Assembly: GCA_039640505.1 (NCBI GenBank)
Contig: CP046865.1
Coordinates: 682,001-746,000 of the forward strand
DNA: 64,000 bases
Direction of reading: 5' to 3'
Origin: Rhodobacteraceae bacterium Araon29
GTDB taxonomy: Bacteria; Pseudomonadota; Alphaproteobacteria; Rhodobacterales; Rhodobacteraceae
The notes below the pieces were generated by a model. The model did not search any database and was not told where the DNA came from. It worked only from the letters and a program-made list of their open reading frames with translations. The stretch's first letter is position 1, and every line of letters begins with the position of its first letter. Below are positions 10,178 through 19,258 of this stretch, in pieces. The translations under genes and the position numbers were made by a program.

Positions 10178-10531
10178 ATGAGTTATTTAATAGTTTCTAT
10201 GGGCGGTGCTATTGGGGCTTTGCTACGTTTTGTAGTGGGGCAGCATGTGGCATTTCCTTTTGGCACTTTATCGGTCAATATTACTGGCTCATTTTTAATG
10301 GGATTGGGCTTTGTCTGTCTGGCGTCGCGGTTTGACGACCGTTTGACCTTATTGCTCATGACTGGTGTGCTCGGTGGTTTCACCACATTCTCGGCATTCT
10401 CGCTTGACGCTTTCCGCCTTTATGAGGCAGGGCGCGGTCTGTTTGCTTTGGGCTATGTCGGTGTAAGCGTTATTGGGTCTTTGGCCGCAGTTATGTTGGG
10501 AGTACAAATAATGCGGGTGGTAACGTCATGA
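10178..10531 (+). CDS. crcB: Fluoride-specific ion channel CrcB
   Basis: A small dual-topology membrane protein that exports fluoride passively. The product is 117 residues with four hydrophobic segments. The signatures are GGAIGALLRF near the start, PFGTLSVNITGSFLMG (with the conserved Asn) and GVLGGFTTFSAFS, the segment with the pore phenylalanines. It overlaps the next gene by four bases. I looked for a fluoride riboswitch in the 43-base gap upstream and found none that was convincing. Confidence 0.92.
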   Translation: MSYLIVSMGGAIGALLRFVVGQHVAFPFGTLSVNITGSFLMGLGFVCLASRFDDRLTLLLMTGVLGGFTTFSAFSLDAFRLYEAGRGLFALGYVGVSVIGSLAAVMLGVQIMRVVTS

Positions 10532-11571
10532 GCGGAGTTGAGCATATTGTCGTTTCCCCAGAGGATGGGGGCCAAAGACTGGACCGCTGGCTCAAGCGTA
10601 GGTATGAGTTTGTTGGCCAAGCGCGCATCGAAAAAATGTGCCGCAAGGGTGAGCTGCGTATTGATCGCTCACGTTGTAAAGCCGCAAGTCGCATAGAAGT
10701 GGGTCAAGTGATACGTATACCCCCGATGCCTCAGGAAAGTGGCTCGGATCGGCCGATCGAACCGCGGGTAATTTCATCAGAGGATACCAAGCTCATACAG
10801 GCAGCAGTGATCTATAAAGATGATTATCTGATTGTTTTAAATAAACCGGCTGGTTTGCCAACGCAGGGCGGCAGTAAACAAAAGCGCCATGTGGATGGCA
10901 TGTCCGAGGCATTGCGTTTTGGCAATGAGGAAAAGCCAAGATTGGTGCACCGGCTGGATAAGGATACCTCTGGGGTTTTAGTAATGGCGCGGACGCGCAA
11001 AGTTGCGCAAGCTCTTACCGAAGCCTTCCGCCATCGCGAAACGCGCAAAATTTACTGGGCGGCTGTGGCGGGTGCACCAAGCCCTAAAATGGGCACTATC
11101 AAATATGCCTTGAGAAAAGCACCCGGGCGAAGCAGTAGGGGAGAGGGTGAAAAGATGCAGTGCATTCATCCTCGAGATTTGGCGCAATTCGACGATGCAA
11201 AGCGGGCAACAACTGACTATGCCGTCGTAAATGAGCTGGCAAAACGGGCAGCATGGGTAGCTTTATCACCGATCACAGGCCGAACCCATCAATTGCGGGT
11301 GCATATGGCAGAAATTGGGCATCCCATTATTGGCGATGGAAAGTACGGTGGTTCAGGGCAAGAAAACCTTGGTGATGGCTGGGGTGCACAGTTAGGCGGA
11401 GACATAAGCCGCAAGCTCCATCTTCATGCCCGATTTATTTCTTTTCAACATCCTGCAACACGCAAGATTGTAAGTTTTACTGCCACGTTGCCCCGCCATA
11501 TGTCAGAAACTTGGTCTACTTTTCAGTGGGTTTTGAATGACGTACCTAATGATCCATTTGAGGTAGTATAG
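10528..11571 (+). CDS. RluC/RluD-type 23S rRNA pseudouridine synthase
   Basis: Isomerises uridine to pseudouridine in RNA. The product is 347 residues. An S4-like RNA-binding domain spans about residues 10-75 (RLDRWLKRRYEFV, MCRKGELRIDR). The catalytic domain has the RluA-family motif VHRLDKDTSGVLV with the catalytic Asp, near residue 140, and the later GRTHQLRVHMAEIGHPIIGD. Architecture and length fit RluC, which acts on 23S rRNA, but the exact sites cannot be told from sequence. It overlaps crcB and is followed three bases later by the phosphatase gene. Confidence 0.9.
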   Translation: MSGVEHIVVSPEDGGQRLDRWLKRRYEFVGQARIEKMCRKGELRIDRSRCKAASRIEVGQVIRIPPMPQESGSDRPIEPRVISSEDTKLIQAAVIYKDDYLIVLNKPAGLPTQGGSKQKRHVDGMSEALRFGNEEKPRLVHRLDKDTSGVLVMARTRKVAQALTEAFRHRETRKIYWAAVAGAPSPKMGTIKYALRKAPGRSSRGEGEKMQCIHPRDLAQFDDAKRATTDYAVVNELAKRAAWVALSPITGRTHQLRVHMAEIGHPIIGDGKYGGSGQENLGDGWGAQLGGDISRKLHLHARFISFQHPATRKIVSFTATLPRHMSETWSTFQWVLNDVPNDPFEVV

Positions 11572-11574
11572 TCA

Positions 11575-12243
11575 TTGGACGCAGAACAATACCTAGTATT
11601 GTTTGATGTCGATGGCACTTTGGTTGATAGCCAATTGCAAATCATGGATGCAATGAAGGACGCATTTATGGCAATAGATCATCCAGTGCCAACACGTCAG
11701 GATATCCTATCCATTGTTGGGCTTTCCCTGCCAGATGCATTTTCTCAATTACTCACAAATAAACCGCAACACATCCAAGAACGGTGTGCCGAAATCTATA
11801 AGTTGGCCTTTGCAGAAGCGCGCGCCAAAGGAGCAAAGCCCCAATTTTATATGGGTGTTTATGAGGTATTAGCTGAATTGTATAGACACCCAAATTATAT
11901 CCTTGGGATTGCAACTGGAAAATCGCGTCGGGGTTTGAATGCCTTGCTTGACAGCTACGAGATTGCGTCTTGGTTTGCCACGGCGCAAGTTGCGGATGAC
12001 CATCCTTCTAAACCAAATCCATCAATGATAAAGACAGCTATGAGAGAGGCTAATGTTGACCGAAATTGCACTGTTATGATCGGGGATACGAGTTTTGACA
12101 TAGACATGGCAAAATCAGCAGGAGTTTTTGCAATTGGCGTCGGTTGGGGGTATCACCCACACACCAAACTGGCCGCAGCAGATATGCTAGTCCATCAGGC
12201 GACTGATTTGTTGGGCGCAATAGAAAACCTATTGAGAGAGTGA
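11575..12243 (+). CDS. HAD-superfamily phosphatase, phosphoglycolate phosphatase-like
   Basis: A haloacid-dehalogenase-type hydrolase of 222 residues. Motif I is LFDVDGTLVDS near the N-terminus (nucleophile Asp and acid-base Asp), motif II is the Thr in IATGKSRRG, and motif IV is MIGDTSFDIDMAKSAG. A helical cap lies between motifs I and II, as in Gph-like phosphatases. The start is a TTG at 11575; no ATG is available before motif I. The substrate is unknown; phosphoglycolate is one possibility. Confidence 0.85.
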   Translation: MDAEQYLVLFDVDGTLVDSQLQIMDAMKDAFMAIDHPVPTRQDILSIVGLSLPDAFSQLLTNKPQHIQERCAEIYKLAFAEARAKGAKPQFYMGVYEVLAELYRHPNYILGIATGKSRRGLNALLDSYEIASWFATAQVADDHPSKPNPSMIKTAMREANVDRNCTVMIGDTSFDIDMAKSAGVFAIGVGWGYHPHTKLAAADMLVHQATDLLGAIENLLRE

Positions 12244-12246
12244 AAA

Positions 12247-12954
12247 ATGTCGGAATGGAAGCCAAAGCGGTTTTGGCAGGATGTTTCAATTTCAAAAGTT
12301 GGAAATGGTTATTCTGTTTTATTAGACGGCCGGGGGGTTAACACCCCGGCAAAAGCCCCCCTCATTTTGCCGACGCTACAATTGGCAAAGGCAATTGCCG
12401 CAGAATGGAGTGCCCAAGGTGAAGTTCTTGATCCCGCAGCTATGCCCTTCACCGGGGCTGCAAATGCGGCTTTGGATAAAGTGACAGATCAATTTCAAGA
12501 AGTCGCTGAGTTGGTTTCAGCCTACGCAGAGACAGATCTATTTTGCTATCGAGCAGAGGCACCGCGCGAGCTTGTCGAAAGGCAACAGAGGGCTTGGGAT
12601 CCAATGTTGAACTGGTCAAGAGATGCTTTGAATGCGCCGCTGAATATAGCCCATGGGGTTATGTTTATCCACCAACCACTGCAATCGATCAAGGCGTTAC
12701 GATGTTGCATAAATAAATTTAATCCGTTTGAGTTGACGGCTCTTTATGATTTGGTTGGTTTGTCAGGATCATTAGTGGCGGGACTTGCGGTGGTTGAAGG
12801 TCATGAAACCCCAGAGTCAGTTTGGGATATTTGTCAAGTTGATGAAATCTGGCAAAAAGAACAGTGGGGTCAGGACGAAATAGCGGAAGAGTTGACGCGA
12901 GGCAAACGCACGAAATTCTTGCAAGCTTTCAATTTCTACACATCTTTGGGTTGA
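12247..12954 (+). CDS. ATP12 family F1-ATPase assembly chaperone
   Basis: In mitochondria Atp12 binds the free alpha subunit of F1-ATPase during assembly; alphaproteobacteria carry homologues. The product is 235 residues. Recognisable parts are MSEWKPKRFWQDVSI at the start, the LLDGRGVNTPAKAPLILPT segment, AIAAEWSAQGEVLDP, and the TDLFCYRAEAPRELVERQ motif near residue 100. It follows the phosphatase gene after three bases and is the last gene of this plus-strand run. Confidence 0.9.
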   Translation: MSEWKPKRFWQDVSISKVGNGYSVLLDGRGVNTPAKAPLILPTLQLAKAIAAEWSAQGEVLDPAAMPFTGAANAALDKVTDQFQEVAELVSAYAETDLFCYRAEAPRELVERQQRAWDPMLNWSRDALNAPLNIAHGVMFIHQPLQSIKALRCCINKFNPFELTALYDLVGLSGSLVAGLAVVEGHETPESVWDICQVDEIWQKEQWGQDEIAEELTRGKRTKFLQAFNFYTSLG

Positions 12955-13215
12955 ATTTGGCCATTTTGCAATAAACTTGGTTTATTTTGTCTGGCTCAAA
13001 CATGAATTTAAAGAATAGATTACTTGACGTTCTGTCATAATTTTGACCAAAGTGGAACACTGTGTGGAGGGAATTCTGTCTATTCAAATACAAATTGAAA
13101 GAAGTCCCCATAATCGGAGCACTGGAAGGAAGATGTTTTGAATTTCAGTGTCAATGAACCTATGGTTCAAACCAACAGCTTCAAATCAGAGGCTGAAAAT
13201 CAGGAAGAGGGTAAA

Positions 13216-14232
13216 ATGAAAAAATCTTTTGTTCTTGGCACGCTGGCCGTCGCAGGCCTGGCAGCCGGTGCAGCAGCGGCAGGTACGTTAGACGACGTAA
13301 AAGCGCGCGGCACATTGAACTGCGGCGTTTCAACCGGTTTGGTGGGCTTTGCAGCCCCAGATGCCAGCGGTGAATGGAGCGGTTTTGACGTAGGCGTTTG
13401 TCGCGCCGTAGCGGCCGCAGTTTTGGGCGATGCCCAAGCGGTTGAGTTTGTTCCAACCACTGGTAAAACACGCTTTACAGCTTTGGCTTCTGGCGAAATT
13501 GATATGCTGGCGCGGAACACGACTTGGACCTTTAGCCGTGATGTCGACCTAAAATTCGAATTTGTCGGCGTAAACTACTATGACGGTCAAGGCTTCATGG
13601 CTCCTGCGGATCTGGGCGTTTCATCAGCTGCAGACCTTGATGGTGCCACTGTTTGTATCCAAACTGGAACCACGACAGAGTTGAACTTGGCAGACTTCTT
13701 TCGTTCAAACAACATGAGCTACGAGCCAGTTCCAATCGAAACCAATGCAGAAGCACAGCAACAGTATCTGGCTGGCGCCTGTGATGTTTTCACAACTGAC
13801 GCATCTGGTCTGGCTGCAACCCGTGCAACTTTTGAAAACCCAGGCGATCACGTTCTGATGCCTGAGATTATCTCAAAAGAGCCTCTTGGTCCTCTTGTGC
13901 GCCATGGCGATAACAATTGGGGTGATGTAGTCCGCTGGACACTTAACGCTCTGATTACTGCAGAAGAGCTTGGTGTGACATCTGCAAACCTTGAAGAGAT
14001 GTCAGCTGGCACCAATAATCCTGAGATCAATCGCCTTTTGGGTACAGAAGGTACACTTGGCGCGATGCTTGGTCTTGATGGTGACTGGGCCAAACGGGCA
14101 ATCATGGTTGGCGGCAACTATGGCGAGTTGTTTGAAGCCAACATTGGTGAAGCGACACCAATCGGTCTTGCACGAGGCTTGAACGCTCAGTGGACAGATG
14201 GTGGTTTAATCTACTCTCCACCTTTCCGTTAA
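13216..14232 (+). CDS. aapJ: General L-amino acid ABC transporter, periplasmic binding protein
   Basis: The solute-binding protein that delivers amino acids to the AapQM permease. I place the start at 13216 (MKKSFVLGTLAVAGLAAGAA), which gives a clean signal peptide ending near AAAAG and a 338-residue product; an upstream in-frame start at 13138 would bury the signal peptide. The mature protein starts TLDDVKARGTLNCGVSTGL and includes WSGFDVGVCRAVAAAVLGDA and FTALASGEIDMLARNTTWT, typical of the family-3 binding proteins (called BztA in Rhodobacter). A terminator-like hairpin after the gene separates it from the permease genes. Confidence 0.93.
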   Translation: MKKSFVLGTLAVAGLAAGAAAAGTLDDVKARGTLNCGVSTGLVGFAAPDASGEWSGFDVGVCRAVAAAVLGDAQAVEFVPTTGKTRFTALASGEIDMLARNTTWTFSRDVDLKFEFVGVNYYDGQGFMAPADLGVSSAADLDGATVCIQTGTTTELNLADFFRSNNMSYEPVPIETNAEAQQQYLAGACDVFTTDASGLAATRATFENPGDHVLMPEIISKEPLGPLVRHGDNNWGDVVRWTLNALITAEELGVTSANLEEMSAGTNNPEINRLLGTEGTLGAMLGLDGDWAKRAIMVGGNYGELFEANIGEATPIGLARGLNAQWTDGGLIYSPPFR

Positions 14233-14246
14233 GTTAAAATTATAGA

Positions 14247-14274
14247 GGGCGCGGTATTTACCGCGCCCTTTCTT
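14247..14274 (+). terminator. Strong hairpin between aapJ and aapQ
   Basis: GGGCGCGGT at 14247-14255 pairs perfectly with ACCGCGCCC at 14260-14268 around a four-base loop and is followed by TTTCTT. It starts 14 bases after the aapJ stop. In ABC operons such partial terminators keep the binding-protein mRNA more abundant than the permease mRNA; that role is inferred. Confidence 0.75.
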
Positions 14275-14334
14275 CAAAACTAAAGCCTGCTTGCGGTGTG
14301 CAAAAAGATTGGCTGAACCACAGGGATCATATTT

Positions 14335-15603
14335 ATGGCGACTTTAACCGACCCTGAGAAGGTGTCGTTTAAGCTTTCGATGCTTCTCTACGACACACGG
14401 TATCGATCTATGACCATTCAGGTCATTGCGATGATTGGCTTTGTAAGCATTGTCTTTTGGTTGATTTCAAATACAATCACCAATCTTAATAATTTAGGGC
14501 AACCAGTTGAGTTTGGTTTTCTTTTTGAACCGTCGAGTTATGACATCAACCAAAGGCTGGTTGAGTATAATTCGCGAGACTCGCATCTAAGGGCCTCTTT
14601 TGTGGGTGTTTTGAATACGCTGGTTGTAGCGTTTTTAGGGTGCATCACTGCAACAATCATCGGAGTTTTTGTAGGCATCGCTCGCCTGTCAAAAAACTGG
14701 CTCGTTGCTAGGATTATGACTTTTTACGTCGAAGCTTTTAGGAACGTCCCTGTTCTGCTGTGGATTGTTCTGGTTATGGCCGTCCTGATTGAAGGGTTAC
14801 CTGCGCCGAAAGCCTTTCGGGGTGAAAATGCTACGGCTTCTTTAGAGTTGTTTGACAGCGTAGCCGTTACCAATCGAGGCGTATATGTCCCCGAACCGCT
14901 TTTTTCTAACGGCATTGGCGATGTGGCACTCTTTGGCCAATCCAGCTTGCGGTTTAGCGTGAGTCTTGATCTTTTCCTAATAATTGCAGTTCTTATCGCA
15001 TCTTTTACTGTGTCGGCTTGGATAAAAAGACGGGCGAACAGGATACAAGATGCAACGGGCGATAGGCCGACCACTTGGTATCTAAGGTTTGGTGTCGTTA
15101 TTTTGCCGATTGCATTTGTCTTTTGGATGCTTGGATTCCACTTGGGATACCCAGAACTAAAAGGATTTAATTTCAAAGGTGGAACCCACCTTCGCAACTC
15201 ACTGATTGCTCTTTGGCTAGCGTTGTCGTTGTATACTGCCGCGTTTATCGCCGAGATCGTCAGAGGAGGCATCTTGGCAATCTCAAGGGGGCAAACTGAG
15301 GCGGCAGCTTCTTTGGGACTGCGCCCAAATCGGATTATGAATCTTGTGGTATTGCCACAAGCATTGCGCGTGATCATACCACCTTTAATATCAAACTACC
15401 TAAACCTGACCAAAAACTCGTCGCTAGCGATTGCGGTTGGTTATATGGATGTAACTGGAACACTAGGTGGCATTACGTTGAACCAGACGGGCCGAGCATT
15501 AGAGTGTATCCTTCTACTGATGTTGGTATATCTTGCGATCTCACTTTCTATTTCGGCTGTAATGAACTGGTATAACAATAGTGTTAAATTGGTGGAGCGG
15601 TGA
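14335..15603 (+). CDS. aapQ: General L-amino acid ABC transporter, permease AapQ
   Basis: One of two inner-membrane permease subunits. The product is 422 residues with several hydrophobic segments. The region between the early and late segments is longer than in single-substrate polar amino acid permeases, as expected for AapQ. The C-terminal half has the EAA-loop stretch GQTEAAASLGLRPNRIMNLVVLPQALRVIIPP, which contacts the ATPase. It follows the aapJ hairpin after about 60 bases and ends one base before the aapM start. Confidence 0.92.
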   Translation: MATLTDPEKVSFKLSMLLYDTRYRSMTIQVIAMIGFVSIVFWLISNTITNLNNLGQPVEFGFLFEPSSYDINQRLVEYNSRDSHLRASFVGVLNTLVVAFLGCITATIIGVFVGIARLSKNWLVARIMTFYVEAFRNVPVLLWIVLVMAVLIEGLPAPKAFRGENATASLELFDSVAVTNRGVYVPEPLFSNGIGDVALFGQSSLRFSVSLDLFLIIAVLIASFTVSAWIKRRANRIQDATGDRPTTWYLRFGVVILPIAFVFWMLGFHLGYPELKGFNFKGGTHLRNSLIALWLALSLYTAAFIAEIVRGGILAISRGQTEAAASLGLRPNRIMNLVVLPQALRVIIPPLISNYLNLTKNSSLAIAVGYMDVTGTLGGITLNQTGRALECILLLMLVYLAISLSISAVMNWYNNSVKLVER

Positions 15604-15604
15604 T

Positions 15605-16909
15605 ATGAGTGATAAGGCTTTCGTCCGGCGTGAAATCATTGATGAGCAAACACCTCCATTAACGGCTTTTGGATTGGTAGGTTGGCTCCGAGAGAACCTG
15701 TTTTCAAACTGGCTTAATGCAATTTTGACATTTATTTCGCTCTATTTTATCTGGTACGTTCTGTCAGGCGTAGTGCCTTGGATATTCCTTTCAGTATGGA
15801 ATGCCGGTTCTTTGTCAGAATGCCGAGAAATAGCAATCGAAACTTGGGGAGATAGCCATGGTCATGCCTGTTGGGCGGTGATCAACGATCGATGGATCCA
15901 GCTTTTGTTTGGGTTCTATCCTTCCGAGCTCTACTGGCGACCTATTTTAGCTTTTATTTTATTGTTGATTTCGCTTGCGCCGGTGCTTTTTACGGGTGCA
16001 CCCAAAAAGATTTTCTATCTGACTGCGGTGTATCCCTTTTTGCTGCCTTGGTTAATGTGGGGTGGATCCGTGTGGGTATCTGTGTCGGCTCTTTTGGGGT
16101 TCGCCGTAGGATATGCCATTATTCGCTACACGTCTGAAATCGTGGGGCAGTTAGGCTCGGTTATACTGTCGATTATAGGTGCAGTAGTTTGGTGGCTGTA
16201 CATTGGCCCCATACTTCTTTCACAGGGTATAGGAACGATCTTACCACTCGCTTTAGAACCAGTCATAAGCCGCGACTTTGGTGGATTTATGCTGGCTCTC
16301 CTAATCGGTGTTGTTGCGATTGGGTGCTCATTGCCAATCGGAATTGTGCTTGCTTTGGGACGGCAGTCTGACCTGTTGATCCTAAAAACAATTTCAGTTT
16401 GGTTCATTGAGTTTATTCGCGGGGTTCCTTTGATCACTCTGCTTTTTGTTGCCTCGACCTTGCTGAATATTTTCATGCCTCCTGGAACCAATTTTGACAT
16501 CATTCTCAGGGTTATGATTATGGTAACGCTCTTTGCCTCTGCCTATATGGCTGAAGTCATTCGGGGGGGGCTGGCTGCCTTACCGCGAGGGCAGTTTGAA
16601 GGGGCTGACAGCCTCGGTTTGAACTACTGGCAAGCGCAGCGGCTTATTATTATGCCGCAAGCCCTTAAGATTTCTATCCCAGGAATCGTGAGCACCTTTA
16701 TTGGCGTATTTAAAGATACCACTCTGGTTTCAATTATCGGATTGATGGACCCATTAGGGCTGTCTCAAGGTATTCGCGCCAACGCTGAATGGAATGGCAT
16801 CTACTGGGAACTGTTCGCTTTTATTGCGTTCCTGTTCTTTATCGTGTGCTTTTTAATGTCTCGTTACTCAATGTATCTAGAGCGCAAGCTCCAAACAGAC
16901 CACCGCTAA
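15605..16909 (+). CDS. aapM: General L-amino acid ABC transporter, permease AapM
   Basis: The second permease subunit. I place the start at the ATG at 15605 (MSDKAFVRREIIDEQ), 434 residues, rather than an upstream in-frame start at 15581 that lies inside aapQ. Hydrophobic segments are numerous, and the EAA loop GQFEGADSLGLNYWQAQRLIIMPQALKISIPG is near residue 345. Together with AapQ it would form the heterodimeric pore. The gene for the ATPase follows after 12 bases. Confidence 0.92.
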   Translation: MSDKAFVRREIIDEQTPPLTAFGLVGWLRENLFSNWLNAILTFISLYFIWYVLSGVVPWIFLSVWNAGSLSECREIAIETWGDSHGHACWAVINDRWIQLLFGFYPSELYWRPILAFILLLISLAPVLFTGAPKKIFYLTAVYPFLLPWLMWGGSVWVSVSALLGFAVGYAIIRYTSEIVGQLGSVILSIIGAVVWWLYIGPILLSQGIGTILPLALEPVISRDFGGFMLALLIGVVAIGCSLPIGIVLALGRQSDLLILKTISVWFIEFIRGVPLITLLFVASTLLNIFMPPGTNFDIILRVMIMVTLFASAYMAEVIRGGLAALPRGQFEGADSLGLNYWQAQRLIIMPQALKISIPGIVSTFIGVFKDTTLVSIIGLMDPLGLSQGIRANAEWNGIYWELFAFIAFLFFIVCFLMSRYSMYLERKLQTDHR

Positions 16910-16921
16910 GGAGATCAAGAA

Positions 16922-17713
16922 ATGTCTGATCTAGCAATTGATCGTGAAGTTGACCGCAGCCAGATGCAAGTGTCTGATGAAGAAGCGATCCAAATTACTG
17001 AAATGAACAAATGGTTTGGCACATTCCACGTGCTTCGCGATATTAACCTTACCGTTAACAAAGGTGAACGCATAGTAGTTTGTGGGCCATCAGGATCTGG
17101 AAAATCAACTTTAATCCGATGTATTAATGCACTAGAAGAGCATCAACGGGGCAGGATAATTGTTGATGGCACTGTTTTGTCTTCTGATTTGAAGAATGTT
17201 GATAAAATTCGCTCAGAAGTCGGTATGGTTTTCCAACACTTCAATCTTTTTCCTCACCTTACAATCCTGGAAAACTGTACGCTGGCTCCGATCTGGGTGC
17301 GGAAAACACCTAAAAAAGAAGCTGAAGAGACCGCAATGCACTTTCTGGAAAAAGTCAAAATTCCAGAGCAGGCTCTAAAATATCCTGGCCAACTTTCAGG
17401 AGGCCAGCAACAGCGCGTTGCGATCGCTCGCTCGCTCTGTATGCGCCCTCGCATCATGCTGTTTGATGAGCCAACATCAGCTCTTGATCCAGAAATGATT
17501 AAAGAGGTTCTCGATACCATGATCGAGTTAGCTCAGGATGGCATGACTATGTTATGTGTCACCCACGAGATGGGTTTTGCAAGACAAGTCGCAAACCGTG
17601 TGATTTTTATGGACCAAGGACAGATTGTTGAGCAAAATGAACCTGAAGAATTCTTTAATAATCCACAATCTGAAAGAACCAAGCTGTTCTTGAGCCAGAT
17701 ATTGGGTCACTAA
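16922..17713 (+). CDS. aapP: General L-amino acid ABC transporter, ATP-binding protein
   Basis: The ATPase that powers AapQM. The product is 263 residues. Walker A is [13 protein letters not shown] (about residues 60-72), the ABC signature is [15 protein letters not shown] (about 160), Walker B is [15 protein letters not shown] (about 180) and the switch His is in CVTHEMGFA. The N-terminal 25 residues are an acidic extension before the core. A long inverted repeat follows the stop codon and probably ends the operon. Confidence 0.95.
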   Translation: MSDLAIDREVDRSQMQVSDEEAIQITEMNKWFGTFHVLRDINLTVNKGERIVVCGPSGSGKSTLIRCINALEEHQRGRIIVDGTVLSSDLKNVDKIRSEVGMVFQHFNLFPHLTILENCTLAPIWVRKTPKKEAEETAMHFLEKVKIPEQALKYPGQLSGGQQQRVAIARSLCMRPRIMLFDEPTSALDPEMIKEVLDTMIELAQDGMTMLCVTHEMGFARQVANRVIFMDQGQIVEQNEPEEFFNNPQSERTKLFLSQILGH

Positions 17714-17718
17714 ATTAC

Positions 17719-17755
17719 TTCCCTAAGCCATTGATATAAAACTTGGCTTAGGGAA
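17719..17755. terminator. Inverted repeat after aapP
   Basis: TTCCCTAAGCCA at 17719-17730 and TGGCTTAGGGAA at 17744-17755 form a perfect 12-bp stem with a 13-base loop. There is no strong T tract on the plus strand. It lies between two convergent genes (aapP and the Memo/AMMECR1 gene), so it may act in both directions. Confidence 0.55.
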
Positions 17756-17821
17756 ACGCTCCAATTTCTGATGAATTTCTCTAAGCATTTAAACTACTCT
17801 CACCAGTAGGTGCATTTAGAG

Positions 17822-19195
17822 CTATCCGCTTTCTGAAAAACTTTCTGCAAAATAGTGAAATAATTCGATATCTGGTGACCAAAAATCTGGATCCAGACCT
17901 GCCTTTGCCTTTAAGCCTCTAAGGAACTTTTCCGGCGTCTCTAGGCTTTGCCAAACCATTGGTAAAAAGGTTCCTTGGTTTCTCCCAAAGCGTAAAATCA
18001 TGCCGCTAACACTTGGTTGCAGTTGGTTTAAGGCTTCAATTTCATCTTTGACCTTGATTTTAGACGCATGGCTAAGGACAGAAATTTTAATCTCTAGGCA
18101 TTTTAGTTCTGAAATTTTTTGAACAGGTTTGAATCTGTGATCGCCAGTTGCAGCTTTGATTGCATTCTTGGCGATGTCTTTTACGAGAGGTTGAACTGAT
18201 TTAAGGGATCCAATGCAGCCGCGCAGTCTGCCTTGGTCTTGAAATGTGACGAAAGATGGCATGTGGGTTTGTAGCGGGGTATCAAAGGTATCTACTGCGA
18301 TATCTGGTGGGTGTCCTTTTCTTAAAAAGCTAGAAGTCGCTTGGCGTGCGATATTTAGCATCTTGTCGCGATGCTTTTGGTTCAAAATATGGGCCCTTGG
18401 AGGATAGAAGGCCCATGCGCCATAACCGACCACACGTGAGCTATCTTTTGTAACTGTGGCGCTATCGTCACTGGAAAGCTGCAAGGGGCGCGCGCTACGG
18501 CCAAGCCCTGAAATCAAAAATCCACGGATAGCAGCATGTCCACAAGCCAAGTTCCCATTCAACTCGCTACTCTGTCCTGTTTCAATTAATTTAGCTACCT
18601 TTTGATGCAAACTGGAGGCAATTTCACGTGGATGAAAGTGGCTTAAATCGCTTGATAGAACAAAGAGTACTCTGCCTTCACATTGCTGATGAATGTAGTC
18701 GATCAAATGCGCCACTTTTTCCGTAGATGTATGTCCCAGTACGACTGGCAAGACTCTAGAGTGACGAAAAAAACGATTTATAAAAGGTATTTGTGTCTCG
18801 ATCCCATGCTCAGCATGATGAGCATGATCAAACAAAGTGGCCATGCCATGCTTCACAATACTTGCTCGCATCTTAGCATCAATCAGTATAGTTTCATCGC
18901 CCCATTCGAAACCATCCTGACTGCACAGAGAAATTCCCTCAAAAGCAACTTTGTGAGCAGGAGATAAGATAACTATCAATGAGTGTTTGTGTCCATGACA
19001 CGTTGAATATGCGTCGGCTGCTAGTTTTCCAGAAAATTGATAGCCGGCATGTGGTGCAATAATTGCGACAGGTCTAGACTTGTTCAGGCTATTTGAAATA
19101 TTTGAACGTAAACAAACTCGTTTTATTTGGGCATTCAACTCGTTAGGTTCGCTCGGAAAAAAAGACCCAGCACATTTCAGGGAACGAAAATTCAT
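17822..19195 (-). CDS. AmmeMemoRadiSam system protein B-A fusion (Memo + AMMECR1 domains)
   Basis: A 457-residue fusion. Roughly residues 1-270 are a Memo-like domain: IIAPHAGYQFSGKLAADAY near 40-60, a HKHSLIVILSPAHKV stretch, GIETQIPFI and SSDLSHFHPRE. These are the His/Asp/Ser sites of the dioxygenase-like fold. Residues about 280-457 are an AMMECR1 domain, with PSFVTFQDQGRLRGCIGS as its signature. The fusion joins parts that are separate proteins A and B elsewhere. The third part, a radical SAM enzyme, is encoded divergently 63 bases away. The genomic trio is a recognised but functionally unexplained system; the reaction is unknown. Confidence 0.88.
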   Translation of the reverse strand: MNFRSLKCAGSFFPSEPNELNAQIKRVCLRSNISNSLNKSRPVAIIAPHAGYQFSGKLAADAYSTCHGHKHSLIVILSPAHKVAFEGISLCSQDGFEWGDETILIDAKMRASIVKHGMATLFDHAHHAEHGIETQIPFINRFFRHSRVLPVVLGHTSTEKVAHLIDYIHQQCEGRVLFVLSSDLSHFHPREIASSLHQKVAKLIETGQSSELNGNLACGHAAIRGFLISGLGRSARPLQLSSDDSATVTKDSSRVVGYGAWAFYPPRAHILNQKHRDKMLNIARQATSSFLRKGHPPDIAVDTFDTPLQTHMPSFVTFQDQGRLRGCIGSLKSVQPLVKDIAKNAIKAATGDHRFKPVQKISELKCLEIKISVLSHASKIKVKDEIEALNQLQPSVSGMILRFGRNQGTFLPMVWQSLETPEKFLRGLKAKAGLDPDFWSPDIELFHYFAESFSESG

Positions 19196-19258
19196 TTAAT
19201 AGCCTATAAGATAAATTAGTATAGAATAGAGTTACTTTAGCACAAAGATAATAGAAAA

